DNA of 64,000 bases from Pseudomonas brassicacearum subsp. neoaurantiaca (GCF_013608025.1 NZ_VDLV01000008.1:56100-120099), one strand, 5' to 3'; shown: positions 8,165 to 17,462, counted from the first letter of the stretch. Numbers and translations are program-made. Notes: generated from the sequence alone by a model not told the origin.

Positions 8165-8647
8165 ATGCCTGCGCCGGAGCTGACCTTGACTGATACCCGC
8201 CCTCCCGTCCTCGACGAAATCGATCGCCAACTGATCGCGGCGCTGCAAATCAACGCGCGGGAAAGTGTTGCGATGCTGGCTCGGCAATTGGGCATCGCCC
8301 GCACGACCGTGACCTCGCGCCTGGCTCGACTGGAGAAAACCAAGGTCATCACCGGATACGGCGTGCGTCTTGGGCAGCGAGTGATCGATGGCGGTTTGCA
8401 GGCTTATGTCGGCATCAAGGTCCAGCCACGCTCCGGCAAGGACGTGTTGCGGCGCCTGAGCGCGATGGCCCAGGTCCAGCAGTTGTGCGCGGTCAGCGGC
8501 GAATTCGATTACGTGGCCTGGCTGCGCACGGATTCGCCGGAACAGCTGGATCAGTTGCTGGACCAGATCGGCAGCGTGGACGGGGTGGAGAAAACCACCA
8601 CGTCGATCATCCTCAGCAGCAAGATCGATCGGGGCCAGCCGGTATAG
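8165..8647 (+). CDS. Lrp/AsnC-family transcriptional regulator beside davBA
   Basis: This 160-residue protein has an N-terminal winged helix-turn-helix (LDEIDRQLIAALQINARESVAMLARQLG then TTVTSRLARLE) and a C-terminal RAM/AsnC ligand-binding domain (AYVGIKV, VSGEFDYVAWL, DGVEKTTTSIIL). Lrp-type proteins form dimers or octamers that respond to amino acids. Its position just upstream of the lysine catabolic genes davB and davA suggests it senses lysine or a lysine product and controls them. A 10-bp inverted repeat in the following gap is a candidate target. The start is the ATG at 8165; a TTG at 8186 would give a slightly shorter form. Confidence 0.9.
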   Translation: MPAPELTLTDTRPPVLDEIDRQLIAALQINARESVAMLARQLGIARTTVTSRLARLEKTKVITGYGVRLGQRVIDGGLQAYVGIKVQPRSGKDVLRRLSAMAQVQQLCAVSGEFDYVAWLRTDSPEQLDQLLDQIGSVDGVEKTTTSIILSSKIDRGQPV

Positions 8648-8661
8648 GTCCTGCCCAATCC

Positions 8662-8754
8662 CCTGTGGGAGCGAGCTTGCTCGCGATGGCGGTGGATTAG
8701 CCGACACTTCCATGACCGATAGTCCGCTATCGCGAGCAAGCTCGCTCCCACAGG
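8662..8754. repeat. REPIN, type A (GTGGGAGCGAGC family)
   Basis: Two inverted REP arms, TGTGGGAGCGAGCTTGCTCG and its reverse complement, flank a 45-base centre. It lies between the Lrp-type gene and the davB control region. Confidence 0.9.
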
Positions 8755-8760
8755 ATCGGA

Positions 8761-8800
8761 TTTCGTCATTACGACTTGGCGGCGACTATAAATGACGAAA
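8761..8800. promoter_or_regulatory. Inverted repeat TTTCGTCATT-N20-AATGACGAAA, candidate Lrp-type operator
   Basis: Perfect 10-bp arms are spaced by 20 bases, so the arm centres are about three helical turns apart, a spacing suited to an Lrp-like multimer. It lies about 120 bases upstream of davB and just after the gene for an Lrp-type regulator. CGTCATTACGAC and AACGACGACA nearby repeat parts of the arms. The assignment to this regulator is inferred. Confidence 0.5.
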
Positions 8801-8829
8801 AACAGCGCAAAACGACGACACATTGCGTC

Positions 8830-8858
8830 TTATTAACGTGTTTCTCCCTCTCTAGAAT
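8830..8858 (+). promoter_or_regulatory. Possible sigma-70 promoter of davBA
   Basis: TTATTA and TAGAAT are separated by 17 bases. The -35 is poor and the -10 is good. It lies 64 bases upstream of the davB ATG, between the two inverted repeats. Confidence 0.35.
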
Positions 8859-8882
8859 GGCTGGCATCTTTTCCTATACTCA

Positions 8883-8899
8883 GACGCGAACGTCGCGTC
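8883..8899. promoter_or_regulatory. Inverted repeat GACGCGA-ACG-TCGCGTC in the davB leader
   Basis: Perfect 7-bp arms with a 3-base spacer lie between the candidate -10 and the davB start. A protein bound here could block transcription elongation or initiation. No regulator can be assigned from sequence alone. Confidence 0.4.
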
Positions 8900-8921
8900 G
8901 AGTCGCCCATCAAGGTCAGCC

Positions 8922-10604
8922 ATGAACAAGAACAATCGCCACCCAGCAGACGGCAAGAAACCCATCACCATTTTTGGGCCGGATTTTCCGTTCGCCTTTG
9001 ACGACTGGATCGAACACCCGGCCGGCCTGGGCGTCATTCCGGAACATAATCACGGCGCCGAAGTGGCGATTGTCGGGGCCGGGATCGCTGGCCTGGTGGC
9101 GGCGTACGAGTTGATGAAGCTGGGCCTGAAGCCGGTGGTCTACGAAGCGTCGAAAATGGGCGGACGCCTGCGCTCCCAGGCGTTCAACGGCGCCGAAGGC
9201 ATCATTGCCGAGCTCGGTGGCATGCGGTTTCCGGTTTCATCGACGGCGTTCTATCACTACGTCGACAAGCTGGGCCTGGAGACCAAACCCTTCCCCAACC
9301 CGTTGACCTCGGCCTCGGGCAGCACGGTCATCGATCTGGAAGGCCAGACCTACTATGCAGAAAGCATGGCCGACCTTCCCGCGCTGTTCCAGGAAGTCGC
9401 CGACGCCTGGGCCGACGCATTGGAGGCTGGCTCACGCTTCAGCGAGATCCAGCAAGCGATCCGCGACCGCGACGTGCCGCGTCTCAAGGAACTGTGGAAC
9501 ACCCTGGTGCCACTGTGGGATGACCGCACCTTCTATGATTTCGTCGCCACCTCCAAGGCGTTCGCCAAGCTCTCGTTCCTGCACCGCGAAGTGTTCGGCC
9601 AGGTCGGTTTTGGCACGGGCGGCTGGGACTCGGACTTCCCCAACTCGATGCTGGAAATCTTTCGCGTGGTGATGACCAATTGCGATGACCACCAACACTT
9701 GGTCGTTGGTGGCGTGGAGCAGGTGCCTCACGGTATCTGGAAACATGTCCCGGAGCGTTGCGCGCACTGGCCGGCAGGCACCAGCCTGAACTCGTTGCAC
9801 TTTGGCGCGCCTCGCGCTGGCGTGAAACGTATCGCACGCGCTGACAATGATCGGTTCAGCGTTACCGACGTCTGGGGCGACACGCGTGAATATGCCGCCG
9901 TGCTGGTTACCTGCCAGACGTGGTTGTTGACCACCCAGATCGAATGCGAAGAGGCGCTGTTCTCGCAGAAACTGTGGATGGCCCTGGACCGCACCCGCTA
10001 CATGCAGTCATCGAAGACCTTCGTGATGGTCGACCGGCCGTTCTGGAAAGACAAGGACCCGGAAACCGGACGCGACCTGATGAGCATGACCCTCACCGAC
10101 CGCCTGACCCGTGGCACCTACCTGTTCGACAATGGCGACGACAAGCCGGGCGTGATCTGCCTGTCCTATTCGTGGATGAGCGATGCGCTGAAAATGCTCC
10201 CGTATCCGGTGGAAAAACGGGTGAAGCTGGCCCTCGATGCCCTGAAGAAGATTTATCCGAAAGTGGACATCGCCGCGCGGATCATCGGCGAACCGATCAC
10301 CGTATCCTGGGAAGCGGACCCTTATTTCCTCGGCGCATTCAAGGGCGCCTTGCCGGGTCACTATCGCTATAACCAACGCATGTATGCGCATTTCATGCAG
10401 GACGACATGCCGGCCGAACAAAAAGGGATCTTTATCGCCGGCGACGACGTCTCATGGACACCCGCCTGGGTTGAAGGCGCGGTACAGACCTCGCTCAACG
10501 CCGTGTGGGGAATCATGAAACATTTCGGCGGTGAAACTCACCCCGAGAACCCGGGTCCAGGTGATGTGTTCCACGAAATCGGTCCGATCGCCCTGCCCGA
10601 ATAA
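8922..10604 (+). CDS. davB: Lysine 2-monooxygenase (flavin amine oxidase family)
   Basis: This 560-residue FAD enzyme converts L-lysine with oxygen to 5-aminovaleramide, the first step of the aminovalerate route. A Rossmann motif VAIVGAGIAGLVAAYELM lies near residue 50, followed by the acidic end of strand 2 (VVYEA). GGMRFP and the C-terminal FIAGDDVSWTPAWVEGA are typical of the tryptophan/lysine monooxygenase branch. The sequence resembles Pseudomonas DavB along its length as I remember it. The ATG at 8922 follows an AAGGTC site. It is followed 12 bases later by davA, so the two act in sequence from one transcript. Confidence 0.93.
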   Translation: MNKNNRHPADGKKPITIFGPDFPFAFDDWIEHPAGLGVIPEHNHGAEVAIVGAGIAGLVAAYELMKLGLKPVVYEASKMGGRLRSQAFNGAEGIIAELGGMRFPVSSTAFYHYVDKLGLETKPFPNPLTSASGSTVIDLEGQTYYAESMADLPALFQEVADAWADALEAGSRFSEIQQAIRDRDVPRLKELWNTLVPLWDDRTFYDFVATSKAFAKLSFLHREVFGQVGFGTGGWDSDFPNSMLEIFRVVMTNCDDHQHLVVGGVEQVPHGIWKHVPERCAHWPAGTSLNSLHFGAPRAGVKRIARADNDRFSVTDVWGDTREYAAVLVTCQTWLLTTQIECEEALFSQKLWMALDRTRYMQSSKTFVMVDRPFWKDKDPETGRDLMSMTLTDRLTRGTYLFDNGDDKPGVICLSYSWMSDALKMLPYPVEKRVKLALDALKKIYPKVDIAARIIGEPITVSWEADPYFLGAFKGALPGHYRYNQRMYAHFMQDDMPAEQKGIFIAGDDVSWTPAWVEGAVQTSLNAVWGIMKHFGGETHPENPGPGDVFHEIGPIALPE

Positions 10605-10616
10605 AAGGAGTTGTCG

Positions 10617-11411
10617 ATGCGCGTAGCCCTTTACCAATGCCCACCGTTGCCCATGGACCCGGCCGGCAACCTGCAGCGCCTGCATCAAATCGCGCTGGAA
10701 GCCAGGGGCGCGGATGTGCTGGTGGTGCCGGAGATGTTCCTCACCGGCTACAACATCGGGGTCGACGCAGTGAACGTCCTGGCGGAGGTCTACAACGGCG
10801 AATGGGCGCAGCAAATCGGCCGTATCGCCAAGGCGGCCGGCCTGGCGATTCTCTATGGCTACCCTGAACGCAGCGAAGACGGGCAGATCTACAACGCCGC
10901 CCAACTGATCGATGCCCACGGTGAACGCTTGGCCAACTATCGCAAGAGCCATCTGTTCGGTGACTTGGACCACACGATGTTCAGCGCCGGCGACGCGGCG
11001 TTGCCGATCGTGGAGCTCAACGGCTGGAAGCTCGGTTTCCTGATCTGCTATGACTTGGAGTTCCCGGAAAACGCGCGGCGCCTGGCCTTGGCCGGCGCCG
11101 AACTGATCCTGGTTCCGACCGCCAACATGCAACCCTACGAGTACATCGCCGATGTCACCGTGCGCGCACGGGCGATCGAGAACCAGTGCTTCGTCGCCTA
11201 CGCCAACTATTGCGGCCATGAAGGTGAACTGCGCTATTGCGGCCAAAGCAGCATCGCCGCACCGGACGGCAGCCGGCCGGCGTTGGCGGGGCTGGACGAA
11301 GCGTTGATCGTGGGCGATTTAGATCGACAATTGATCGATGATTCCCGCGCGGCCTACAACTACCTGCACGACCGTCGCCCCGCGCTTTATGGCGACTTGC
11401 CCAAACACTGA
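10617..11411 (+). CDS. davA: 5-aminopentanamidase (nitrilase superfamily)
   Basis: This 264-residue carbon-nitrogen hydrolase turns 5-aminovaleramide into 5-aminovalerate. The Glu-Lys-Cys triad is visible: Glu39 in VPEMFLTGYN, Lys in NYRKSHLF, and Cys in LICYDLEFPENAR. The ATG at 10617 is preferred over the TTG six bases upstream because AAAGGAG sits six bases before it. The gene lies directly behind davB, whose product it consumes. The later genes of the pathway (davT, davD) are not in this window. Confidence 0.93.
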   Translation: MRVALYQCPPLPMDPAGNLQRLHQIALEARGADVLVVPEMFLTGYNIGVDAVNVLAEVYNGEWAQQIGRIAKAAGLAILYGYPERSEDGQIYNAAQLIDAHGERLANYRKSHLFGDLDHTMFSAGDAALPIVELNGWKLGFLICYDLEFPENARRLALAGAELILVPTANMQPYEYIADVTVRARAIENQCFVAYANYCGHEGELRYCGQSSIAAPDGSRPALAGLDEALIVGDLDRQLIDDSRAAYNYLHDRRPALYGDLPKH

Positions 11412-11459
11412 TCCGGACTAATCCGCTAGCATGAGCGCATCCCAATCCTGGAAGCGCTC

Positions 11460-13901
11460 ATGCCGGTCCCCGACTCCCTCCGCCCTCACACCGAAACCCT
11501 GGCCAACGGCATGCGGATGACATTGCGCCATGTTCCCGGCCTCAAGCGCTGCGCCGCTGTGTTGCGGGTGGCGGCCGGCAGCCATGATGCGCCCGAGGCT
11601 TGGCCGGGACTGGCGCATTTTCTCGAGCATCTTTTCTTCCTGGGGACAGAACGCTTTCCTACCGGACAGCACCTGATGGCCTACGTGCAAGGTCACGGCG
11701 GGCAAATCAATGCGCGCACCAGCGAACGCACCACCGAATTTGTCCTGGAATTGCCACCGGCGGCCCTGCCCGGCGGACTGGAACGTTTGGCGGATATGCT
11801 CGTCCGCCCACGCCTGGATGAAAACGATCAGTTGCGCGAACGGGAAGTCCTGCACGCTGAATTCGTCGCCTGGTCCCAGGACGCAGCGGCCCAGCGACAG
11901 ATGGCCTTGTACGAAGGGTTGTCGGCGAATCACCCGCTACGGGGCTTTCATGCGGGCAATCGCGACAGCCTTGGCGTATCGCAGCCGGAATTCCAGACGG
12001 CACTGCGCGATTTCTACCAGCGTTTCTATCAGAGTGGCCAAATGACCCTGAGCCTGGCCGGCCCGCAAGACGTCGAAGCCTTGCGAACCCAGGCCATCCA
12101 ATTCAGTGAACATGTGCCCGCCCAGGAAGCAGCGATCCGGCAGGCACCGCCAAGGCTCATGGCATCCTCCGATTCCATTTATCAACAGGTACGCAAAGGC
12201 GGCCTCGACCTGCTGTTTGCCTTCGAACACCTGCCCGCAGCCTCACCCCAAGCCATGGACTTCCTGTGCCACTGGCTGAACAACCATAAACCGGGCGGCT
12301 TGCTCGCGACACTGCGCCAGCAAGGCCTGGCTGACGGCCTCAAGGCCACCGCGCTGTACGAATTTGCCGGCCAAGCGCTGCTGCATATCGAACTCACGCT
12401 CGACAGCGGACAAACACCCGCCGATAGCCGGCCGTTGCTGCGCGACTGGCTGGGCTTTTTTGCCGGCCAGGATGACTGGACATCACTGCGCCAGGCATAC
12501 ACCGCGCTTCGGCAACGTCAGCAGGAAACAGCGACCGCCCTGCAACTGGCCCGTTGGGACTGTGAAGGACGCGAAGGCCCGCTGTCGGAAAACGACTTGA
12601 TACGCCTCAGGGAAATCCTCAGGCAACTGCACCCTGTGGATAACGTTGCCGGACAATGGCACGTGCCAGCGCCCAACCCATTTCTGCAAACCATCGGTGA
12701 ACCACCCCGCGCCGGTTTGATCCGCGGCCAGACCAGCGCCCACCGTGGCTTGCGCACATTCGCCCAGGACCGCAGCCGGGGCCGCCGGGAGCGCTCGCCC
12801 CTGCAGTTCAGCCAGGCATTGCCGGATACCTCGCCTGAAGGTGCGGTGTACCTGCGCTGGCAATGGCCGGCACAAGTACCGCTCAGTCTGAAATCCAGGC
12901 TTGATCGGCAGTTGGCGGACTTGCAGGAAGATGCCCGGCAGGCCGGTGTCGACATCGCCTTTGAACCCAGCGGCCAGCAATGGCTATTGAAACTGGTCGG
13001 CTTGCAGGCGCCGATGCCGTTGGTCCTTGAGCACTTCCTGGCGAAGCTGGGACAGCCACTGCCGCCCGGCCCGGCCCGGGACGACGCGCCGCTGATACCG
13101 ATCCGACAGCTATTGCGCGAATTGCCGAATCATTGTCAGCAAACCCCACGGCCATCCTCGCAACCTTTACCCGACAGCGATCAAGGCGCCTGGGCAAACG
13201 CCCACTGGGACGGTTTGGCCGTCGGTCTGTCGGCAGCCACCCAGGCCGCCATCGGTCCCGTATTGGCGCGAGTCCCTGGCATCGCCCGAGAGCAAGCTGC
13301 GACAACGAGCGTGCCTGCGCCGATGCGTCGCTGGCATTCGCTCCAGACCCAAGGCGACGAACAGGCCGTGCTGCTGTTCTGTCCCACGCCAACCCAGGAT
13401 TTGATCGACGAAGCCGCGTGGCGCCTGCTGGCCCATCTGGGCCAAGCCCCGTACTACCAACGCCTGCGGGTCGAGTTGCAGTTGGGCTATGCGGTGTTCA
13501 GTGGCTTGAAACAGATCGACGGCCGGACCGGCTTGTTGCTGGGCGCGCAATCTCCCGCGGCGTCGGCGGCGCAGTTGGTCGAGCATATGGAGCAGTTCCT
13601 GGGCGGCTTGGTGGCGCTGATCGAGCAGATTGACGATGCGACCCTGGCCAGCCAACGACAAGCCCTGGGCAGCCAGTTGCAAAGTACCGTGCTGCCGGTT
13701 GCCCAGGTCGCCGAAGTGCTCTGGCAAGGCAAGCTGGCCGGTCGTCCATCGGACTACCTTCAACAGTTACCCGACGCCATAACAGCTATCACGCGCAGAC
13801 AATTGATCGACGCGGCCCAGCGCCTGGCCGACGCCCATGGCGGACGGTATTGCCTGAGCAACGCGCCGTGTCCGGGAATGCCCTGGCAAGCGGGGCATTG
13901 A
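11460..13901 (+). CDS. pqqF: PqqF, M16-family zinc metalloprotease of PQQ biosynthesis
   Basis: This is an 813-residue protein of the pitrilysin family. The inverted zinc motif HFLEH lies at residues 53-57, with the distal Glu in the ARTSERTTEF helix region. The C-terminal half is the degenerate M16 repeat that usually binds substrate. PqqF trims the PqqA precursor after PqqE cross-links its Glu and Tyr. The gene begins 48 bases after davA, and its upstream position relative to pqqA is the usual Pseudomonas order. The start ATG at 11460 has only a modest ribosome site (GGAAG). Confidence 0.95.
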   Translation: MPVPDSLRPHTETLANGMRMTLRHVPGLKRCAAVLRVAAGSHDAPEAWPGLAHFLEHLFFLGTERFPTGQHLMAYVQGHGGQINARTSERTTEFVLELPPAALPGGLERLADMLVRPRLDENDQLREREVLHAEFVAWSQDAAAQRQMALYEGLSANHPLRGFHAGNRDSLGVSQPEFQTALRDFYQRFYQSGQMTLSLAGPQDVEALRTQAIQFSEHVPAQEAAIRQAPPRLMASSDSIYQQVRKGGLDLLFAFEHLPAASPQAMDFLCHWLNNHKPGGLLATLRQQGLADGLKATALYEFAGQALLHIELTLDSGQTPADSRPLLRDWLGFFAGQDDWTSLRQAYTALRQRQQETATALQLARWDCEGREGPLSENDLIRLREILRQLHPVDNVAGQWHVPAPNPFLQTIGEPPRAGLIRGQTSAHRGLRTFAQDRSRGRRERSPLQFSQALPDTSPEGAVYLRWQWPAQVPLSLKSRLDRQLADLQEDARQAGVDIAFEPSGQQWLLKLVGLQAPMPLVLEHFLAKLGQPLPPGPARDDAPLIPIRQLLRELPNHCQQTPRPSSQPLPDSDQGAWANAHWDGLAVGLSAATQAAIGPVLARVPGIAREQAATTSVPAPMRRWHSLQTQGDEQAVLLFCPTPTQDLIDEAAWRLLAHLGQAPYYQRLRVELQLGYAVFSGLKQIDGRTGLLLGAQSPAASAAQLVEHMEQFLGGLVALIEQIDDATLASQRQALGSQLQSTVLPVAQVAEVLWQGKLAGRPSDYLQQLPDAITAITRRQLIDAAQRLADAHGGRYCLSNAPCPGMPWQAGH

Positions 13902-13989
13902 TCGTTACCGACCGTGCAACGAGCTTTCTCAAAGAATCGCGGCGAACGAATTTGTCAGATTTAGTAACATAGCCGCCTAAGCATCTGAA

Positions 13990-14030
13990 CATCTCCCTGC
14001 GGAGGTGGACTATATGTATAGGCTCCACCT
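13990..14030 (+). promoter_or_regulatory. Two mutually exclusive hairpins in the pqqA leader
   Basis: CATCTCC (13990-13996) can pair with GGAGGTG (14001-14007). Alternatively AGGTGGA (14003-14009) pairs with TCCACCT (14024-14030), extended inside by CTATA/TATAG. The shared segment means only one hairpin can form at once. The CTATATGTATAG core could also act as a -10 region or operator. It lies 42 bases upstream of the pqqA start. Confidence 0.5.
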
Positions 14031-14071
14031 GTACCATCTAACCGAAGCATCCCAACCAAAGGAGTATTCCC

Positions 14072-14146
14072 ATGTCCTGGTCCAAACCCGCATATATCGA
14101 TCTGCGTATCGGCTTCGAAGTCACCATGTACTTCGCCAGCCGTTGA
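14072..14146 (+). CDS. pqqA: PqqA, PQQ precursor peptide (24 residues)
   Basis: The peptide is short enough to be missed by gene callers. It carries the invariant Glu16 and Tyr20 in an EVTMY motif; PqqE joins their side chains to build the PQQ skeleton. The flanking residues [10 protein letters not shown] match the family. A strong ribosome site (AAAGGAG) lies 7-8 bases before the ATG. A hairpin with a T run directly follows, which would favour production of more pqqA mRNA than of the downstream genes. pqqB starts 79 bases after its stop. Confidence 0.97.
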   Translation: MSWSKPAYIDLRIGFEVTMYFASR

Positions 14147-14173
14147 TAGCTGCAGGCGGTAGTACGCAACACC

Positions 14174-14204
14174 ACGCCTCGGTCATCCGGGGCGTTTTTA
14201 TTTT
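14174..14204 (+). terminator. Partial terminator/attenuator between pqqA and pqqB
   Basis: A 9-bp stem ACGCCTCGG / CCGGGGCGT with one T-G wobble and a TCAT loop is followed by TTTTATTTT. It lies inside the pqq operon, so it should reduce rather than abolish read-through and so set the ratio of precursor to enzymes. Confidence 0.75.
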
Positions 14205-14225
14205 CGGTTTGCAGATGGAGCGGCC

Positions 14226-15137
14226 ATGTTCGTCCAGATTCTAGGTTCCGCCGCCGGCGGGGGTTTCCCCCAGTGGAACTGCAACTGCGCCAATTGCGCA
14301 GGTTTTCGCAACGGCAGCCTGCGGGCCCAGGCGCGTACCCAGTCGTCTATCGCGATTTCCGATGACGGCGTGAGCTGGGTGTTGTGCAACGCCTCGCCGG
14401 ACATCCGCGCCCAGCTCCAGAGTTTCGCCCCGATGCAACCTGGACGAGCCCTGCGGGACACCGGCATTGGCGCGATCATCTTGATGGACAGCCAGATCGA
14501 CCACACCACTGGCCTGCTCAGCCTGCGCGAAGGCTGCCCGCACCAGGTCTGGTGCACCGACATGGTCCACGAAGACCTGAGCACCGGTTTTCCGCTGTTC
14601 AACATGCTCACCCACTGGAACGGTGGCCTGAGCTGGAACCGCATCGAACTCGACCAGAGTTTCACCATCGCCGCCTGCCCGAACTTGCGCTTCACCCCGC
14701 TGCCCCTGCGCAGCGCCGCGCCGCCCTATTCACCGCATCGCTTCGATCCACACCCGGGCGACAACATCGGGTTGATCGTCGAAGACCTGCGCACTGGCGG
14801 CAAGCTGTTCTATGCGCCGGGCCTGGGCAAGGTCGACGAACCGTTGCTGGGCATCATGGCCAGCAGCGACTGCCTGCTGGTGGACGGCACGATGTGGGAC
14901 GACGATGAAATGCAGCGCCGTGGCGTCGGCACCCGCACCGGTCGGGAAATGGGTCACCTGGCCCAGAACGGTCCCGGCGGCATGCTCGAAGTGCTGGAGC
15001 AACTGCCCGAGCAGCGCAAGGTCCTTATCCATATCAACAACACCAACCCGATCCTCGATGAAGATTCGCCCGAGCGGGCCGAGCTGGTGCGCAGGAACGT
15101 CGAAGTGGCTTTCGACGGGATGAGTATCGAGTTGTAG
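14226..15137 (+). CDS. pqqB: PqqB, metallo-beta-lactamase-fold oxygenase of PQQ biosynthesis
   Basis: This 303-residue protein starts with the typical [25 protein letters not shown] Cys cluster near residues 18-23 binds a structural metal. A modified beta-lactamase metal motif ([11 protein letters not shown]) lies near residue 90. PqqB is thought to hydroxylate the trimmed Glu-Tyr intermediate using iron. The start ATG at 14226 is preceded by GGAG. A REPIN separates it from pqqC, an unusual place for a repeat inside an operon. Confidence 0.96.
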   Translation: MFVQILGSAAGGGFPQWNCNCANCAGFRNGSLRAQARTQSSIAISDDGVSWVLCNASPDIRAQLQSFAPMQPGRALRDTGIGAIILMDSQIDHTTGLLSLREGCPHQVWCTDMVHEDLSTGFPLFNMLTHWNGGLSWNRIELDQSFTIAACPNLRFTPLPLRSAAPPYSPHRFDPHPGDNIGLIVEDLRTGGKLFYAPGLGKVDEPLLGIMASSDCLLVDGTMWDDDEMQRRGVGTRTGREMGHLAQNGPGGMLEVLEQLPEQRKVLIHINNTNPILDEDSPERAELVRRNVEVAFDGMSIEL

Positions 15138-15173
15138 GAAGGGCTGAACGACTGCGGGGGACCAGCGGGCCTC

Positions 15174-15266
15174 ATCGCGAGCAAGCTCGCTCCCACAGTT
15201 GTCCGAGTCGTACCGAACATTCGATTCACAGCACAACCAATGTGGGAGCGAGCTTGCTCGCGATAG
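15174..15266. repeat. REPIN, type A, inside the pqq operon
   Basis: Inverted REP arms ATCGCGAGCAAGCTCGCTCC and GGAGCGAGCTTGCTCGCGAT lie between pqqB and pqqC. As RNA it would form a long hairpin that could stabilise upstream mRNA. Confidence 0.9.
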
Positions 15267-15314
15267 GGCCAACCCTGACGCCACAGAACCCACGGGTATT
15301 TCCCGGAGAACGAC

Positions 15315-16067
15315 ATGACCGACACCCCCCTGTCCCCCGCCGAGTTCGAAGCGGCCCTGCGTGCCAAGGGCGCGTATTACCACATCCATCACCCCTATCA
15401 CGTGGCGATGTATGAAGGCCGCGCCACTCGCGAGCAGATCCAGGGCTGGGTCGCGAACCGCTTTTACTACCAGGTGAATATCCCACTCAAGGACGCCGCG
15501 ATCCTGGCCAACTGCCCGGACCGGGAAATCCGCCGCGAGTGGATCCAGCGCCTGCTCGACCATGACGGCGCCCCGGGCGAAGACGGTGGCATCGAAGCCT
15601 GGCTGCGACTGGGCCAGGCGGTGGGCCTGGATCCCGACCAGTTGCGTTCCCAGGAATTGGTACTGCCGGGCGTGCGCTTCGCGGTGGACGCCTATGTCAA
15701 CTTCGCCCGCCGGGCCAGTTGGCAGGAAGCCGCCAGCAGTTCGCTGACCGAACTGTTCGCCCCACAGATCCACCAGTCGCGCCTGGACAGTTGGCCGCAG
15801 CATTACCCGTGGATCGACCCAACCGGTTACGAATATTTCCGCACCCGCCTGGGCCAGGCCCGGCGCGACGTGGAGCATGGCCTGGCGATCACCTTGCAGC
15901 ACTACACCACGCGTGCAGGCCAGGACCGCATGCTGGAAATCCTCCAGTTCAAACTCGACATACTCTGGAGCATGCTCGACGCCATGAGCATGGCCTACGA
16001 ATTGAACCGCCCGCCCTATCACACCGTGACCGACCAACGGGTTTGGCACAAAGGAATCGTCTTATGA
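15315..16067 (+). CDS. pqqC: PqqC, pyrroloquinoline-quinone synthase
   Basis: This 250-residue, all-helical, cofactor-free oxidase catalyses the last ring closure and eight-electron oxidation to PQQ. Recognisable segments include [19 protein letters not shown] near the N-terminus, [25 protein letters not shown], and the C-terminal [16 protein letters not shown], all conserved around the active site. The length is normal. Its stop overlaps the pqqD start by four bases (ATGA). pqqC is widely used as a marker gene for mineral-phosphate-solubilising pseudomonads. Confidence 0.97.
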   Translation: MTDTPLSPAEFEAALRAKGAYYHIHHPYHVAMYEGRATREQIQGWVANRFYYQVNIPLKDAAILANCPDREIRREWIQRLLDHDGAPGEDGGIEAWLRLGQAVGLDPDQLRSQELVLPGVRFAVDAYVNFARRASWQEAASSSLTELFAPQIHQSRLDSWPQHYPWIDPTGYEYFRTRLGQARRDVEHGLAITLQHYTTRAGQDRMLEILQFKLDILWSMLDAMSMAYELNRPPYHTVTDQRVWHKGIVL

Positions 16068-16339
16068 GTTTCGATCGCAGCCAAACCCCCAACTGGCGCC
16101 CCGGCTATCGCTTCCAGTACGAACCGGCCCAGAAAGGCCACGTGCTGCTCTATCCTGAAGGCATGATCAAGCTGAACGACAGCGCCGCGCTGATCGGTGG
16201 ACTGATCGATGGCGAACGCGATGTCGCGGCGATCATCGCTGAGCTGGATAAACAATTTCCCGGTGTGCCAGAGCTCGGTGACGACATCGAGCAATTCATG
16301 GAGGTCGCCCGTGCACAGCACTGGATCACCCTTGCCTGA
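16064..16339 (+). CDS. pqqD: PqqD, peptide chaperone (RRE) for PqqA
   Basis: This 91-residue winged-helix protein is the founding RiPP recognition element. It binds PqqA and delivers it to PqqE. Family features visible are the N-terminal [22 protein letters not shown] strands and the [21 protein letters not shown] helix-turn. The start ATG overlaps the pqqC stop, and its last 29 bases overlap pqqE, so C, D and E are translationally linked. A longer frame exists upstream but encodes no PqqD sequence. Confidence 0.95.
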   Translation: MSFDRSQTPNWRPGYRFQYEPAQKGHVLLYPEGMIKLNDSAALIGGLIDGERDVAAIIAELDKQFPGVPELGDDIEQFMEVARAQHWITLA

Positions 16340-17462
16340 GAAGCCCGCCGTTGGCCTGCCGTTGTGGCTGCTGGCCGAGCTGACCTATCGCTGCCCGCTG
16401 CAATGCCCGTACTGCTCCAACCCGCTGGACTTTGCCGAGCAAGGCAAGGAACTCAGCACGGAGCAGTGGTTCAAGGTGTTCCGCGAGGCGCGAGAAATGG
16501 GCGCCGCGCAATTGGGCTTTTCCGGCGGCGAGCCGCTAGTGCGCCAGGACCTGGCCGAGCTGATCGGCGAGGCGCGCAAGCTGGGTTTCTACACCAACCT
16601 GATCACATCAGGCATCGGCCTGACAGAACAGAAGATCAGCGACTTCAAGAAGGCTGGCCTGGACCACATCCAGATCAGTTTCCAGGCCAGCGACGAGCAG
16701 GTGAACAACCTGCTGGCCGGCTCGAAGAAAGCCTTCGCGCAAAAACTCGAAATGGCCCGGGCGGTGAAAGCCCATGGTTATCCGATGGTGCTGAACTTCG
16801 TGACCCATCGGCACAACATCGACAAGATCGACCGCATCATCGAGCTGTGCATCGCCCTCGAAGCTGACTTCGTCGAACTCGCCACGTGCCAGTTCTACGG
16901 CTGGGCGCAGCTCAACCGCGTCGGCCTGCTGCCGACCCGGGAACAGCTGGTGCGGGCCGAGCGCATCACCAACGAATACCGGGCCAAGCTGGAAGCCGAA
17001 GGCAACCCGTGCAAGCTGATCTTCGTGACCCCGGACTACTACGAAGAACGCCCCAAGGGCTGCATGAACGGCTGGGGCAGCATTTTTCTCACCGTCACGC
17101 CGGACGGCACGGCATTGCCGTGTCACGGCGCCCGGCAGATGCCGGTGCAGTTCCCGAATGTGCGCGACCACAGCATGCAGCACATCTGGTACGACTCGTT
17201 CGGCTTCAACCGTTTCCGCGGTTACGACTGGATGCCCGAGCCCTGCCGCTCGTGCGATGAGAAGGAAAAGGACTTTGGCGGCTGCCGTTGCCAGGCGTTC
17301 ATGCTCACGGGCGATGCCAGCAATGCCGACCCGGTGTGCAGCAAATCCGAACACCATGGGATAATTCTCCAGGCTCGCGAAGACGCCGAGCACGCCACGC
17401 AAACCATTGAGCAACTGGCCTTTCGTAATGAACGAAACTCACGCCTCATCGTTAAAGGCTGA
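16311..17462 (+). CDS. pqqE: PqqE, radical SAM enzyme that cross-links PqqA
   Basis: This 383-residue radical SAM/SPASM protein forms the carbon-carbon bond between Glu and Tyr of PqqA. The 4Fe-4S/SAM motif is Cys28-x3-Cys32-x2-Cys35 in RCPLQCPYC. The C-terminal SPASM Cys lie in [30 protein letters not shown] and [10 protein letters not shown] chose the GTG at 16311 because GGAGG sits six bases before it; the in-frame TTG at 16332 lacks a ribosome site, and frames further upstream have no family sequence. Confidence 0.95.
   Translation: MHSTGSPLPEKPAVGLPLWLLAELTYRCPLQCPYCSNPLDFAEQGKELSTEQWFKVFREAREMGAAQLGFSGGEPLVRQDLAELIGEARKLGFYTNLITSGIGLTEQKISDFKKAGLDHIQISFQASDEQVNNLLAGSKKAFAQKLEMARAVKAHGYPMVLNFVTHRHNIDKIDRIIELCIALEADFVELATCQFYGWAQLNRVGLLPTREQLVRAERITNEYRAKLEAEGNPCKLIFVTPDYYEERPKGCMNGWGSIFLTVTPDGTALPCHGARQMPVQFPNVRDHSMQHIWYDSFGFNRFRGYDWMPEPCRSCDEKEKDFGGCRCQAFMLTGDASNADPVCSKSEHHGIILQAREDAEHATQTIEQLAFRNERNSRLIVKG

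Noticed and set aside
8662..8754. Regular palindromic repeats considered as a CRISPR array
   Set aside because: The units are paired inverted REPs scattered singly over 55 kb. There are no tandem repeats with unique spacers and no cas genes.
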